64,000 nt of DNA, taken from Pseudomonadota bacterium. Lineage in GTDB: Bacteria > Pseudomonadota > Gammaproteobacteria > Burkholderiales > Burkholderiaceae_E. The translations under genes and the position numbers were made by a program. Each line of letters begins with the position of its first letter. Within the stretch, counting starts at the first letter, position 1. This document shows, piece by piece, positions 26,093 to 35,000 of this stretch. The stretch spans positions 1-64,000 of the forward strand of contig JAKPAM010000256.1 in assembly GCA_029779435.1 (NCBI GenBank), written 5' to 3'. The notes under the pieces are model-generated. The model saw only the letters and a list, made by a program, of their open reading frames with translations. It did not search any database and was not told the origin of the DNA.

Positions 26093-28662
26093 TGTCCACC
26101 TCCCGCCGACACCAGCAGTCGGCCACGGTCACGGTAGTTGGGGTCGTTGTCGAGCTGCGCGACTTCCAGGCGGCCGATGGGTATCACGCCGTTCTCCCGC
26201 GTGGACGGATCCGGACCGACCAGGCGCTGGAAGCGATCCAGCCGCACCGACTCCACGCCTTCCACGGCCTGGGCGAGCGCCACCACGCGGCTGGCGAACA
26301 CCGGTTGGCCGAACGTGAAGTTGTCGGGATGGAAGGCGCCCAGCCGGCCATCGGACAGGATCACGCTCGACAGGACCTCGCGCACCGCGCCGATGACGGC
26401 GGACCGGAAGTACCCGGGCTTGACGCAGACGTGCAGCGAGACATCGAGCGGCACGAAGTGCGGCACGTCGACCTCGAGGTCGTAGCCCGCCATCCGGAAG
26501 CGTTCCAGGTGACGGCGCAGGCTTGCCTCGAAATCCGCATCGACCTTCTTCCCGCCCACGCGATCCGCGGTGACGAATACCGTATACCAGCTACCGGTCC
26601 AGCGGAAGGTGCCGGCGGCGCGCTGCACGTCCGCACGCCGGCCGGCCGCTTCGGCATAGTCGTCGGCAGTCACCGCGCGTTCCTGCGTGCGAAAAGCCTG
26701 CGGCGCATCACGGCGCGCAGCTTCGATGTCTTCGGCGTCGACACCGCCGAAGGCCGGCAACGGATTGGTGACCGTGCCGATCGGCGCGCTGCCGCCGAGC
26801 AGCACGTGACGAATCGATTCGCCGCCGACGTTGCCGGCCGTGCCGTTGCCGATGCGGTAAGTCGCCGTGAATATCGTCAGCGCTTCGGGTCGCCGGCCGT
26901 GGCGGTCGTCGCCGAAGCGCAGGCGCGCGCGGCCATCGTCCTGGATCTCGACCACGTAGTCGCGGGCGGTTTCGCTGCTGTCCAGCAGGTCGCGGCGCGC
27001 GAACCAATCGTCCTTCTGGTCGTTCGACTCGCCGGTGAGCTTCAGCATTTGCGGCACGGCGTCACGCGGGTCGAGCGCGCGCAAAGCGGCGGCGCTCCAG
27101 AAGTCCTGCGGCGCGTCGGGAGGCGGGTCCAGCAACTGCGCCAGACGGAAGCCATGCGTGAGCGGCAGGTCACGCAACGTGGGCCGATAGCGCAAGGGAA
27201 CGACTGCCGGCGCCGGGGGATCGCAGCACTCGCCTGCCTGATGCGCGCGGCGCGAATACGACAGGCGCACGTCCGGCTCGCGCACTTGCGGCAGCACGGA
27301 CGCCGGCTGGATCTCGCCGTGTTCGGCGAGCACGATGTTGCCCAATGCCACGCTCACGCGCGGCTTGTCCACCGCCGATATGCACAGCGGGAACGGCAAC
27401 GCGTCGGCAGGATCCCACTCGATGCGCGTGACGGGCGCGGGTTCGTCGACGGCTTCGGGGCCGAACAACTTGCCCGACGGGTCCTCGGTCAGCTCGACGC
27501 GCGTCAGCCGCACCGCATGACGATGACGGGGATCCGCGTTCGCCTCGCTCGACCCATCGCCGCCGCGGGGATTCATCGTCTCCACGAACACCAGGAAGTC
27601 GCCCGGCGCCAGGCCCTCGGCGTGGCCCGCGAGCGTCGCCGACGTGGCGCCGCGCGGCAGGCAGCAGGCGTCGTCGCCCCAGGTGTAAAAATCGAGCGCG
27701 TTCAGGGACTCGCGCAGCACCTTCGCCTGCACGGTCTCGAACACCAGCGCGCCGGCGCTGCGTGCCGCGCGCTCCTGCTCGCTGCCCTCGACGATGACAG
27801 CCGCGTCGACGCCGGGAACCTGTGTGAACAGCCGCGTGCTCGCCGGCAGCGAAAACGTGGCGGCCCCGGTATCGAGCGCGACGTGCACGAAGGCACGCGC
27901 GTTGCAGCCCTCATGCAGGAAGTAGTCGACCAGACGTGCATGCCGCCGCACCGAAATGCGCTGCCGCGCCGTATTCAGATAGGCCTCGTTCGCGACGACA
28001 TCCTGGCGATAGCTGAGCGTGTCGGCCGCGAAAGCCAGCAGCTCGACCAGCGCCATGCCCGCGTCGGCGGCCGAACGTTCGGTCCAGGATGGGGTAAGCA
28101 GGCTCAGGCGATCGAGCATCAACCGCCGAAAGCCGGCGTAGTCCTTGGCCAGGTAATCGATGCGGGGCACCTCGACCGGCACCGGTGCGCAGGACGGCGG
28201 CTGCGCGCAATCGAAGTCCGACGGACACTCGACCTTGAACGAGAAGTCGATCGACGACAGCACCGGATCGAAATCGAGCGGCGGCTGGCTGCTGCCCGGG
28301 CTCGCGATCAGCGCGAGCGTATAGCGGGAAAAGTCGCCGCTCGATGTCGTGCGGATCACCAGCGTGCGCGGCAATTCGTCGATGCCGTCGACCAGCCCCG
28401 GCTCGGCGGTGGACGGCAGGCCGTCGGCGGGCGCCAGCCATTCGATGCCGATCGCCGGGATCCGCTCGCCGCCGGTGATCGCGACGTTCGCGACGGACAG
28501 GCCCGACGGTGCACGCAACAGGCGGACGAACAGCGTGCGCTGCGGCTCGACGCCCGGCGGCGCCGCGTGGTCGAGGACTTCCACGAATTCGATGGCGTTC
28601 TTCGTGGCGCTCGAGCGGCGCAGGACTTCCAGCCGCCGGCGTTCGCAGCAATGGAAGATCAC
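26089..28662 (-). CDS. eCIS baseplate assembly protein J-like (first copy; Pvc11-like)
   Basis: An 857-residue baseplate J-family protein. About residues 170-300 contain IDYLAKDYAGFRRLMLDRL, MALVELLAFAADTLSYRQD and VVANEAYLNTARQRISVRRH, the hallmark of this eCIS family; the C-terminal third (EERAVTADDYAEAAG-like stretch, then a gpJ wedge fold) contacts neighbours. I use GTG 28662, which overlaps the gp25 stop (GTGA); an upstream open frame to 28929 is antisense-like and overlaps all of gp25. Acts in the cytosol during assembly, as part of the baseplate around the spike. Confidence 0.85.
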   Translation of the reverse strand: MIFHCCERRRLEVLRRSSATKNAIEFVEVLDHAAPPGVEPQRTLFVRLLRAPSGLSVANVAITGGERIPAIGIEWLAPADGLPSTAEPGLVDGIDELPRTLVIRTTSSGDFSRYTLALIASPGSSQPPLDFDPVLSSIDFSFKVECPSDFDCAQPPSCAPVPVEVPRIDYLAKDYAGFRRLMLDRLSLLTPSWTERSAADAGMALVELLAFAADTLSYRQDVVANEAYLNTARQRISVRRHARLVDYFLHEGCNARAFVHVALDTGAATFSLPASTRLFTQVPGVDAAVIVEGSEQERAARSAGALVFETVQAKVLRESLNALDFYTWGDDACCLPRGATSATLAGHAEGLAPGDFLVFVETMNPRGGDGSSEANADPRHRHAVRLTRVELTEDPSGKLFGPEAVDEPAPVTRIEWDPADALPFPLCISAVDKPRVSVALGNIVLAEHGEIQPASVLPQVREPDVRLSYSRRAHQAGECCDPPAPAVVPLRYRPTLRDLPLTHGFRLAQLLDPPPDAPQDFWSAAALRALDPRDAVPQMLKLTGESNDQKDDWFARRDLLDSSETARDYVVEIQDDGRARLRFGDDRHGRRPEALTIFTATYRIGNGTAGNVGGESIRHVLLGGSAPIGTVTNPLPAFGGVDAEDIEAARRDAPQAFRTQERAVTADDYAEAAGRRADVQRAAGTFRWTGSWYTVFVTADRVGGKKVDADFEASLRRHLERFRMAGYDLEVDVPHFVPLDVSLHVCVKPGYFRSAVIGAVREVLSSVILSDGRLGAFHPDNFTFGQPVFASRVVALAQAVEGVESVRLDRFQRLVGPDPSTRENGVIPIGRLEVAQLDNDPNYRDRGRLLVSAGGGQ

Positions 28663-29027
28663 AGCGCACCTCCGGGCAACGCGAAGTTCGCGACGTGATC
28701 GGTCCCCTCGCTGAGTACCGAGTAGCGCACTTCCACGCGGAACGTGCTGTCGATCGCTTCGACCTCCACCGCCTGCACCGCGACGAGATGCCCGAGGTGC
28801 TGCTGCAAGGCGCCCTGGATCAGCATTTGCGAGGCCGCGGCCAGGGCCGTGCTGGTCGGCTCGAACACCATCGCCAGCAGGCCGCTGCCGAAATCCGGCC
28901 GCATCACGCGTTCCCCCGGCGAAGTGCACAGCACCTGCTCGATCAGATCGCGGATGTGCTTTTCCGCGCTGCTGCCGGCCGTGCGTCCGCGACCGTCGAA
29001 GCGATACGGGAAATCGAGCTCGCTCAC
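28659..29027 (-). CDS. eCIS baseplate gp25-like wedge protein (Pvc9-like)
   Basis: A 122-residue GPW/gp25 family protein: FPYRFDGRGR near the start, HIRDLIEQVLCTSPGERVMR followed by PDFGSGL, the diagnostic motif. In T4 and T6SS gp25/TssE nucleates sheath polymerisation on the baseplate. GTG start at 29027 is chosen because AAGGAG lies ideally upstream and no better start exists. It is 14 nt after the tip gene and overlaps J1. Confidence 0.92.
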   Translation of the reverse strand: MSELDFPYRFDGRGRTAGSSAEKHIRDLIEQVLCTSPGERVMRPDFGSGLLAMVFEPTSTALAAASQMLIQGALQQHLGHLVAVQAVEVEAIDSTFRVEVRYSVLSEGTDHVANFALPGGAL

Positions 29028-29040
29028 GTTGCGCTCCTTC

Positions 29041-29346
29041 CTAGGAGGCCTTCACGCGCGACTGGACCGCCAGCACGGTGAATGCGCCCGCGGGAGCCAG
29101 CAGCGAGACACCGGTGCTGATCGCCAGCGGAACGCCACCGGCCAGGACTTTCTGCGCGCCGCGGGTCCACGTCCCTTTCGTGCACTTCGACTGGCCCGCC
29201 GTGCAGGTGGTGATCGTGTAGGGCTGGCCCTGCAGCACGACGGACTGCCCGTCGATCTTGACGCGGGAGTACGTCAGGTCCGGCGTGGGCCCTGGCGCGT
29301 GCAAGCATTTCAAGCCGGTGCCCTGGGTAATGACGAAGCCTGGCAT
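29041..29346 (-). CDS. PAAR-like spike-tip protein (Pvc10-like)
   Basis: A 101-residue protein starting MPGFVITQGTGLKCLHAPG and containing TITTCTAGQSKCTKGTW, then GVPLAISTGVSLLAPAGAFTV. Length, paired Cys, glycine turns and position between the gpV spike and gp25 agree with the PAAR-like tip of PVC particles (Pvc10), which caps the spike trimer. It lacks a textbook PAAR motif, so the assignment rests largely on position and size. 14 nt to the next gene. Confidence 0.68.
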   Translation of the reverse strand: MPGFVITQGTGLKCLHAPGPTPDLTYSRVKIDGQSVVLQGQPYTITTCTAGQSKCTKGTWTRGAQKVLAGGVPLAISTGVSLLAPAGAFTVLAVQSRVKAS

Positions 29347-29358
29347 CGTGCGTCTCCG

Positions 29359-29859
29359 CTAGGTGATGCTCAACGCGTTGTTGTTGATGTTGACGGTGCC
29401 GCCGCTCAACTTGATCTCGGCGCCCTGCGCAGCGATCGTGATGCCGAGATCGCTGATCTCGATCCTCGATCCCCCTGCGGTCTTGATCAGGATGCCGCCG
29501 TTGGGCCCGTCGCTGATGACGAGGCCATTGTTGCCGGTGGTCTGCAACGTGATGCCATCGAGACCCGGCGTCACGCGGCTGTTCAACTGCGGTGCCTCCG
29601 ATTCGGCGAAATAGCCGCCCAGCCATACGGGCTCGTCCGCGTTGCCGCGCACGAACTGCACCCAGACGCCGGCGCCTTTCGGCGGCACCGTATACATGCC
29701 GGCGTTCGTGCCGGTCATCGGCAGGCAGGGCTTCGCCCAGGTCGAGATCGATTGCCCGCCGACATCCGCGATCGAGACCTGGATGCGCGCCCGATTGCTC
29801 GGGTCGATGTTGTTCTCGACACGCGCGGGATAAATGCCCTGGAAACGCTGTTCCGTCAT
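29359..29859 (-). CDS. gpV/VgrG-like spike protein, C-terminal half
   Basis: A 166-residue gp5/gpV OB-fold spike subunit: FQGIYPARVENNIDPSNRAR, WAKPCLPMTG, then GVWVQFVRGNADEPVWLGGY, the strongly conserved VgrG/gpV core, followed by a C-terminal beta-prism-like tail with repeats (GGILIKTAGGSRIEISDLGI). In PVC the spike (Pvc8) is one protein carrying gp27- and gp5-like parts; here it is split, the gp27-like part being the upstream gene that overlaps it by 4 nt. Confidence 0.88.
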   Translation of the reverse strand: MTEQRFQGIYPARVENNIDPSNRARIQVSIADVGGQSISTWAKPCLPMTGTNAGMYTVPPKGAGVWVQFVRGNADEPVWLGGYFAESEAPQLNSRVTPGLDGITLQTTGNNGLVISDGPNGGILIKTAGGSRIEISDLGITIAAQGAEIKLSGGTVNINNNALSIT

Positions 29860-30989
29860 GTCGGCACCCTCGGCAGAGTTGAGAAGAGGCCATTGCGCGC
29901 CAGCGAGAACGATTGCTTGTACGCCCCGCGCCGGATGTCGTGCGATACGTTCTTGACGTAGTAGAGGCCGTCGTAGGGCAGGCCCGCGCCGCGCACGCCG
30001 ACGAGCCGGCGGGACTTCAGGATGCGGCCGTATTTCGCGACGTCGAGCGTGCCGTCGCCGAACACCGCATCGCTGTGCTGGCTGACATGAGCGAGTCCAC
30101 GCATCATGGCCTGCCCCGGCGTCAGGTGGCCCGTGTCGTGCAGATGCTCGATCCTCGGAGGCAGCGGCGGCACCAGGCCCAGCGGCGGATTCATCGGCGT
30201 GACGTCCGGGATCGGCAGGCCGATCGCGAGCTTGGTCTGCGGTTCATGAAAGAAGACCACCGGAATGGATTTCGCCTCGCGATCCAGATGGAAGGACATC
30301 TGGTCGACATTGCTGACGGCGTCCATGCCGGTGGTCAGCGCCGGCTGCGGCATGCCGATGCGGATCTCCGGGCCCCAGTAAGCGGTGGACAGGCCCGGCG
30401 TCGGCCCCGGCTCCAAATAGAAGACGTAGCCCGCGTCCTGCGCCAGGCGCCGGACGTACTGGTAGTCGGTGCCCTGCTGCTGCGGGATCTGCTCCAGCGG
30501 CGATGGCGGCTCGTCGATCACGGCGGGAATGACTTTCGGGATGATGCCGAAAGCCGTGTACTTGGCGAGGATGGACGACACCCGCACCGACGGCGGCATC
30601 GCCGGGTAAGGAATCGCCGGCATCTGCTGGACATCCATGATCGCGCAGAGATCCTTGCCCTTGACGATGAGCCTGGCGACACCATTCTCGGTCGGCTGCG
30701 CTTCGATGTCGGTGGCGAAGCCGTCGATGATCGGTTCGGCGCGGCCGTTGAGCGTGACGATCAGGATGACCCGCATGAACGGCACGCCGCCGGCGGCGCC
30801 GCCCCCGGTGGCCAGGAAGATCTTGCGCAGCCTGGTGCCGATCGGTACTTCGAACGTCAGCTCGAATCCGCTTTGCGAATCTCCGGAGCCGGCATTCACC
30901 TTGACCGCGCTCAGCGACTCGACGATGTCGCCAGGCGCCGGGATCGGCACCGGTCCCAGCAGCAGCGTGAGCTTGAGCGTGCCGAACAT
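29856..30989 (-). CDS. gpD/gp27-like spike-hub protein
   Basis: A 377-residue late-control-D-like hub protein. Features: FELTFEVPIGTRLRKIF, IIDGFATDIEAQPTENGVARL, VKGKDLCAIMD, and DYQYVRRLAQDAGYVFYLEPG, the usual gpD/VgrG-hub motif. It would form the trimeric base of the spike that joins the tube to the gpV needle. It begins directly after the LysM gene stop and overlaps gpV by 4 nt. Confidence 0.86.
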   Translation of the reverse strand: MFGTLKLTLLLGPVPIPAPGDIVESLSAVKVNAGSGDSQSGFELTFEVPIGTRLRKIFLATGGGAAGGVPFMRVILIVTLNGRAEPIIDGFATDIEAQPTENGVARLIVKGKDLCAIMDVQQMPAIPYPAMPPSVRVSSILAKYTAFGIIPKVIPAVIDEPPSPLEQIPQQQGTDYQYVRRLAQDAGYVFYLEPGPTPGLSTAYWGPEIRIGMPQPALTTGMDAVSNVDQMSFHLDREAKSIPVVFFHEPQTKLAIGLPIPDVTPMNPPLGLVPPLPPRIEHLHDTGHLTPGQAMMRGLAHVSQHSDAVFGDGTLDVAKYGRILKSRRLVGVRGAGLPYDGLYYVKNVSHDIRRGAYKQSFSLARNGLFSTLPRVPT

Positions 30990-31337
30990 TCAGGCACCCG
31001 GCGGTTGGGGAATGACGATGCGCATGCCCGGCGTCGCGGTGAGATCGAGCAGATCGGCGGCCGCGTTGGCATCGGCCACCCGCCAGGTGAGTTCGACGTC
31101 ACCCAGGTAGTGGTACGCGAGCAGATCGACACGGTCGCCCGCGCGCACCGTGTGCCGCGCGGCGATCGGGATGTCGCGCGCCTGCGGTATGAAGCGCCGC
31201 AGGACATAAGCGACGGGCGCGTCGTCCGTGGCCACGCCGTACAGGCCGATCGCCACGTTCGCGTAGCGGCTCGACGGACCGAACGGCGAGGCGGGGATCG
31301 CGCCGGCGGAGATCAGCATTTGTACAGGGTCGTTCAT
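30990..31337 (-). CDS. LysM-like tail protein (part of Pvc7-like adaptor)
   Basis: A 115-residue protein with a LysM/tail-X-like C-terminal half: HTVRAGDRVDLLAYHYLGDV, then WRVADANAA and an IPQP ending. Phage gpX and the C-terminal LysM of Afp7/Pvc7 bind the spike hub. In PVC this module is fused to the CIS-tube domain; here the two are neighbouring genes (10-nt gap). Stop and the next start are directly adjacent. Confidence 0.8.
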   Translation of the reverse strand: MNDPVQMLISAGAIPASPFGPSSRYANVAIGLYGVATDDAPVAYVLRRFIPQARDIPIAARHTVRAGDRVDLLAYHYLGDVELTWRVADANAAADLLDLTATPGMRIVIPQPPGA

Positions 31338-31346
31338 GCGTTGACC

Positions 31347-32009
31347 TCACGGAAGATTGGCCAGGCCGAGCGATTGCAGCGTCGTGCCCGGCACGCGTCC
31401 CGCCAGCGCCTCGCGCGTGCGCAGGTAGGACAGGAACAAGGTGCCGCCACGATGCGAGTAGCCCAGGTCGTCGACCGTCAGCACGCGCAGGCCCAGGCTG
31501 ACCTTGGCGCGGAGCGGGTTCAGCGTGGGATCGAAGGCTTCCTCGGTGACCGAGAAATCGGTAACCCTCACCGGCGCGACGCGACTGCGGCCCCATACGA
31601 ACAGCAACAGCGGCGACTCCGGCGGCAGGATCTCCAGCGTGCCGCCGCGCGCGTCCGCATCGACCGCCAGCAGTTCCGCGGTAGTCGGATTGACGAGCGT
31701 CTCGAGCGCCGCGATCTGCGGCGCGATGCCGACTTCGGTCGCCACCGGATTGCGGTCGGGAAATTCGAGCTGATCGGTGGCGTCGATTTCCGCATCGAGC
31801 TTGATCGACTCGACAGCCGCACCCTTCAGGCGGAAAGGCTGCGCGCGTTCGCCGCCGCCCTCGCCTCCGACGCCCTGGATCTGGTAGCTGCGGGTCAGCG
31901 TGTCGGGGTTGTATTGGAGGGCGATGACGCGGCGTGCACGCGTACCGTCAGGGGCGAGCACGACGATGCCGCCCTTTAGCAGCTTTGGGGAGCCAGGGAA
32001 GCTACTCAT
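31347..32009 (-). CDS. CIS-tube-domain adaptor protein
   Basis: A 220-residue contractile-injection tube-adaptor domain protein. The start KLLKGGIVVLAPDG and VIALQYNPDTLTRSYQIQG are the conserved N-terminal CIS-tube motif, and LLLFVWGRSRVAPVRVTDFS and LSLGLRVLTVDDL are the later conserved strands. These proteins sit between the inner tube and the spike hub. ATG 32009 overlaps the stop of the 1603-residue cargo gene (ATGA), placing cargo immediately before the adaptor. Confidence 0.85.
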   Translation of the reverse strand: MSSFPGSPKLLKGGIVVLAPDGTRARRVIALQYNPDTLTRSYQIQGVGGEGGGERAQPFRLKGAAVESIKLDAEIDATDQLEFPDRNPVATEVGIAPQIAALETLVNPTTAELLAVDADARGGTLEILPPESPLLLFVWGRSRVAPVRVTDFSVTEEAFDPTLNPLRAKVSLGLRVLTVDDLGYSHRGGTLFLSYLRTREALAGRVPGTTLQSLGLANLP

Positions 32010-35000
32010 GGCTGGGGCTTCTCGTAATGAGCCGCGCCTAACGGCTTCTTGCCGGCGCCGGGGAATTGCTCGGGCGCGAATCGTCCTTCGATCGGCCTGA
32101 ACTCCCAGAGTTTGGTCGGCTCGACGCGCATCGTCCTTGGGTTGTACTTCATTACCCAGTACTCGTAGCCTTCGGCGCGCATACGATTCGCATGTTTCGG
32201 TCCCACCGCCGCATCCAGGCGGGCATCGACCCATTCCAGGCTATCCTGGCCCGGACTCAGGTCCGCCTGGTCATACTTGGCTTCGCCAACCCGATGTCGC
32301 GCTTCTCCTTTGACCGGTGCCGATTTTTCGTAGACGCCGTCGAGTCCCTTGTCACTGGGTTTGCCCAAGCCCGGTTCCCGCGGCGTGTCGGGAGGCTTCG
32401 TGGACATCGCGCCTGGATCCTTCGATGAGCCGCGAAATGCGTATCCGTCGTCACCCATCGCATCGTGCATGCGCGCCTCGCCGAAATCCCCCTTGGCCCC
32501 CGACAACTCGCCAGCGTAGTTCTGTGGATTGATGACTCGGTCGAGGTCCTGCATCCGCTTGTAGTGCGCCTGGTTCGCCCTTTCAGCGGGCCGCGTCCGG
32601 GCCCGGACCGACTCCAGGTGCTGCTGCGCGGACTGCAACCTGGCGCGAGCGGTATCGCGCGCCTCGGCGAGCGCACGTGATTGCTTTCCTTCATTGCTAC
32701 CGGGGCGGGTCGCTTCGAACTCGGCTTCGCGTTGGGCGACCCTCGCCTCGGCCTCGGCAAGATCGGCCTCGTTCGCCTTGATGAGCGCGTCGTTTTCCTT
32801 GACGCGCGCCCGCCGCATCTCGAGCTCACTCACTGCTTCGCGCCTTAGCTCGGGATCGTGCAGGGCGGCAGACGGATCGGCGTCGGGATCGCGAAGCAGC
32901 TTGGTTCGCTGGGCGGCCTCGGCCTCGTTCTCGGCACGCCGCGCATCCTTCAGCGACTCCCGCGCATCTCGCACCTCCTTGGATTTCGTCGAGTACGCGT
33001 CCTCGACATAAGGTTCGCGTTTCTTCCCGGTCGCATCGCGAAGCTCCTCGATGAACTTCAGCTCTTCTTCCAGCTTGGCCAGACGCTCTTCGGCCGCAAT
33101 ACGCGTCTCATGCGCCGTCTGTATCGCACGCTCGTCGGCAAGGCGCGCTTCAGCGGCGGACGACAGCTTCGCCTCCCGAGGTGCGGGCGCCTGCGCCTCG
33201 GGCTTGACGGTAGAGACCGCCGTTCCCGTTACCGGACCTTCGTTGGGCGCGCGTGGCGTCTCGCCGGCCGTTGCGCTGACCGGACGACCGACAGACTGCT
33301 GGCCCGTCGGCATCTCGCCGCCGCCGGGCATCTCGCGCGCACGCGGCATGTCGGCGATGACGCCGCCGAGAGATTCGCCGGCCATCCCAGGCGATTCCGG
33401 AGCCGGCGCTCGGGAAACCGGCGCCGCCGCCTCTTCCGACGACACGAAACCGATGCGCCGCTTTCCCGGGCCAGAGGGCGTTTCTGGTGCGGTGTTGCGG
33501 TGGTGAAGACGAGGGCTGATGACCTCTCCCTGAGGCTTGCCACCCGGCGTGGCTTCCGGAGCGATCCTTTGCTGATGAGGGAGTTCGAAGCCGATCTGCC
33601 TGGGCTGCTTCACTCCACCCGCGCCCGACGTTTCGGGAGCAGGTGCGTTTTCCTGCGCGAGCTTGAAACCGATTTCCCTGGGCGCACCGGTTCCGGTGGC
33701 CTCAGGCGCGGGAGCAGGCTTGCCTTCAGGCCTGAAGCCGATTTCCCTTGGCGTCGACGGCGCGCCCGCGCCCGGCACTTCACCGACGGGTGCGGTTTCA
33801 CCGGGCGGCCTGAAGCCAATCCGTCGCGGAGCACTGGCACCCGGCGATTCGGGCGTGATGCCGGCCTCATTCGGAACGTTCACTTCGATCTTCGGTGCCT
33901 CGGGCAGCACCGGTGCCTCGGGGCCGAGATGCAGGCCTGGACCTTCACCCGCCATCGGAAGGCCAGGTCGCTCCATACGGAAGGGGTTGGTGAACGCCTT
34001 CGGCATCTTCAACTTGATGAACTTCAGGAACTTGCCGGCGCTTTGCGCGCCGCCCACCAACCCGAGCCAGAATCCCCCCCATGCCATGCCACGATCGAAA
34101 GGCTTCATCTTCGGGTCGGTAAAGGCGCGCTTCGCCTCGGTGAATCCGGTGATGTCACCGATCGCGCCGATCAACGCCGACAATGAAAACCCTTCCTCAC
34201 CCTCTTTTTCGCGCCGCTCGTAATAAGCCTTGGCGCCGAAGTAACCGATCATGAAGCCGATGAACATCGCGGCCAGGATCTCGCCGAACGCAAAGACGAG
34301 CCCCACGACCACTGCGATGAGAACGGCCACGATGAACACGAAGCCAAGGACGACTTCGACGAGATCGACGACATGCTTCAGGATGTCGTGGTCATAGCGC
34401 CAGGCGGCCTGGCGCGCGGCGTTGTTCATGTCTCGGCCCAGATGCCAGTACGCTTCGTACTGCTGTCCAACCGCCTGCCTTACCGCGTCGCTGATTTCCT
34501 TTCGGGCCTTCTCCATCGGTTCGACCATCTGGTCGCGAGTCGCCGTCACGAAGGCGGTCAAATGCTTCGCTGATTGCTCGACACCATCCTGGTAAGTGAG
34601 GTCGAGATTCTTCAACGGCGTGCGAACGAACTTGTCAGCCTCCTCGCCGAACTCGATCAGCTTCGATTCGACATCGGCGCCGGCTTCGCGCAGCTTTTCC
34701 TTCAGCAACGCCCTGCCGGTTGCGAAGCCGCGCCGCGCGAACGAAGGCGCCTGGTCGAACTTCTCGAGACCGGCATCACGCGCCGTAGCGAATACTTCGC
34801 CCGTTGCCTCGGCGGCGCCAGTGGCAAAGCCCACGACTTCGCCGACGAAGCGATCGGCCGCAACCGGGTCCAGCTCCTCGGGGGCGTTCACGAGCATGAC
34901 GACCGCTTCGCCTATCACGCCGGAGATCGGCGCCATCGCCTCGGCCACCGCCCCGTCGAACTGCCGCGCCGCGCTGGTGCGTCCGCGAGCAATCTGTCCA

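Noticed and set aside
21414-28698. Very long plus-strand open frames (over 850 codons) opposite the baseplate genes
   Set aside because: They are antisense shadows of high-GC codon usage: Arg/His/Ala-rich translations without family motifs, no ribosome sites, and directly opposite well-supported genes. The same applies to long frames opposite 1.7-3.6 kb and 56.9-59.0 kb.
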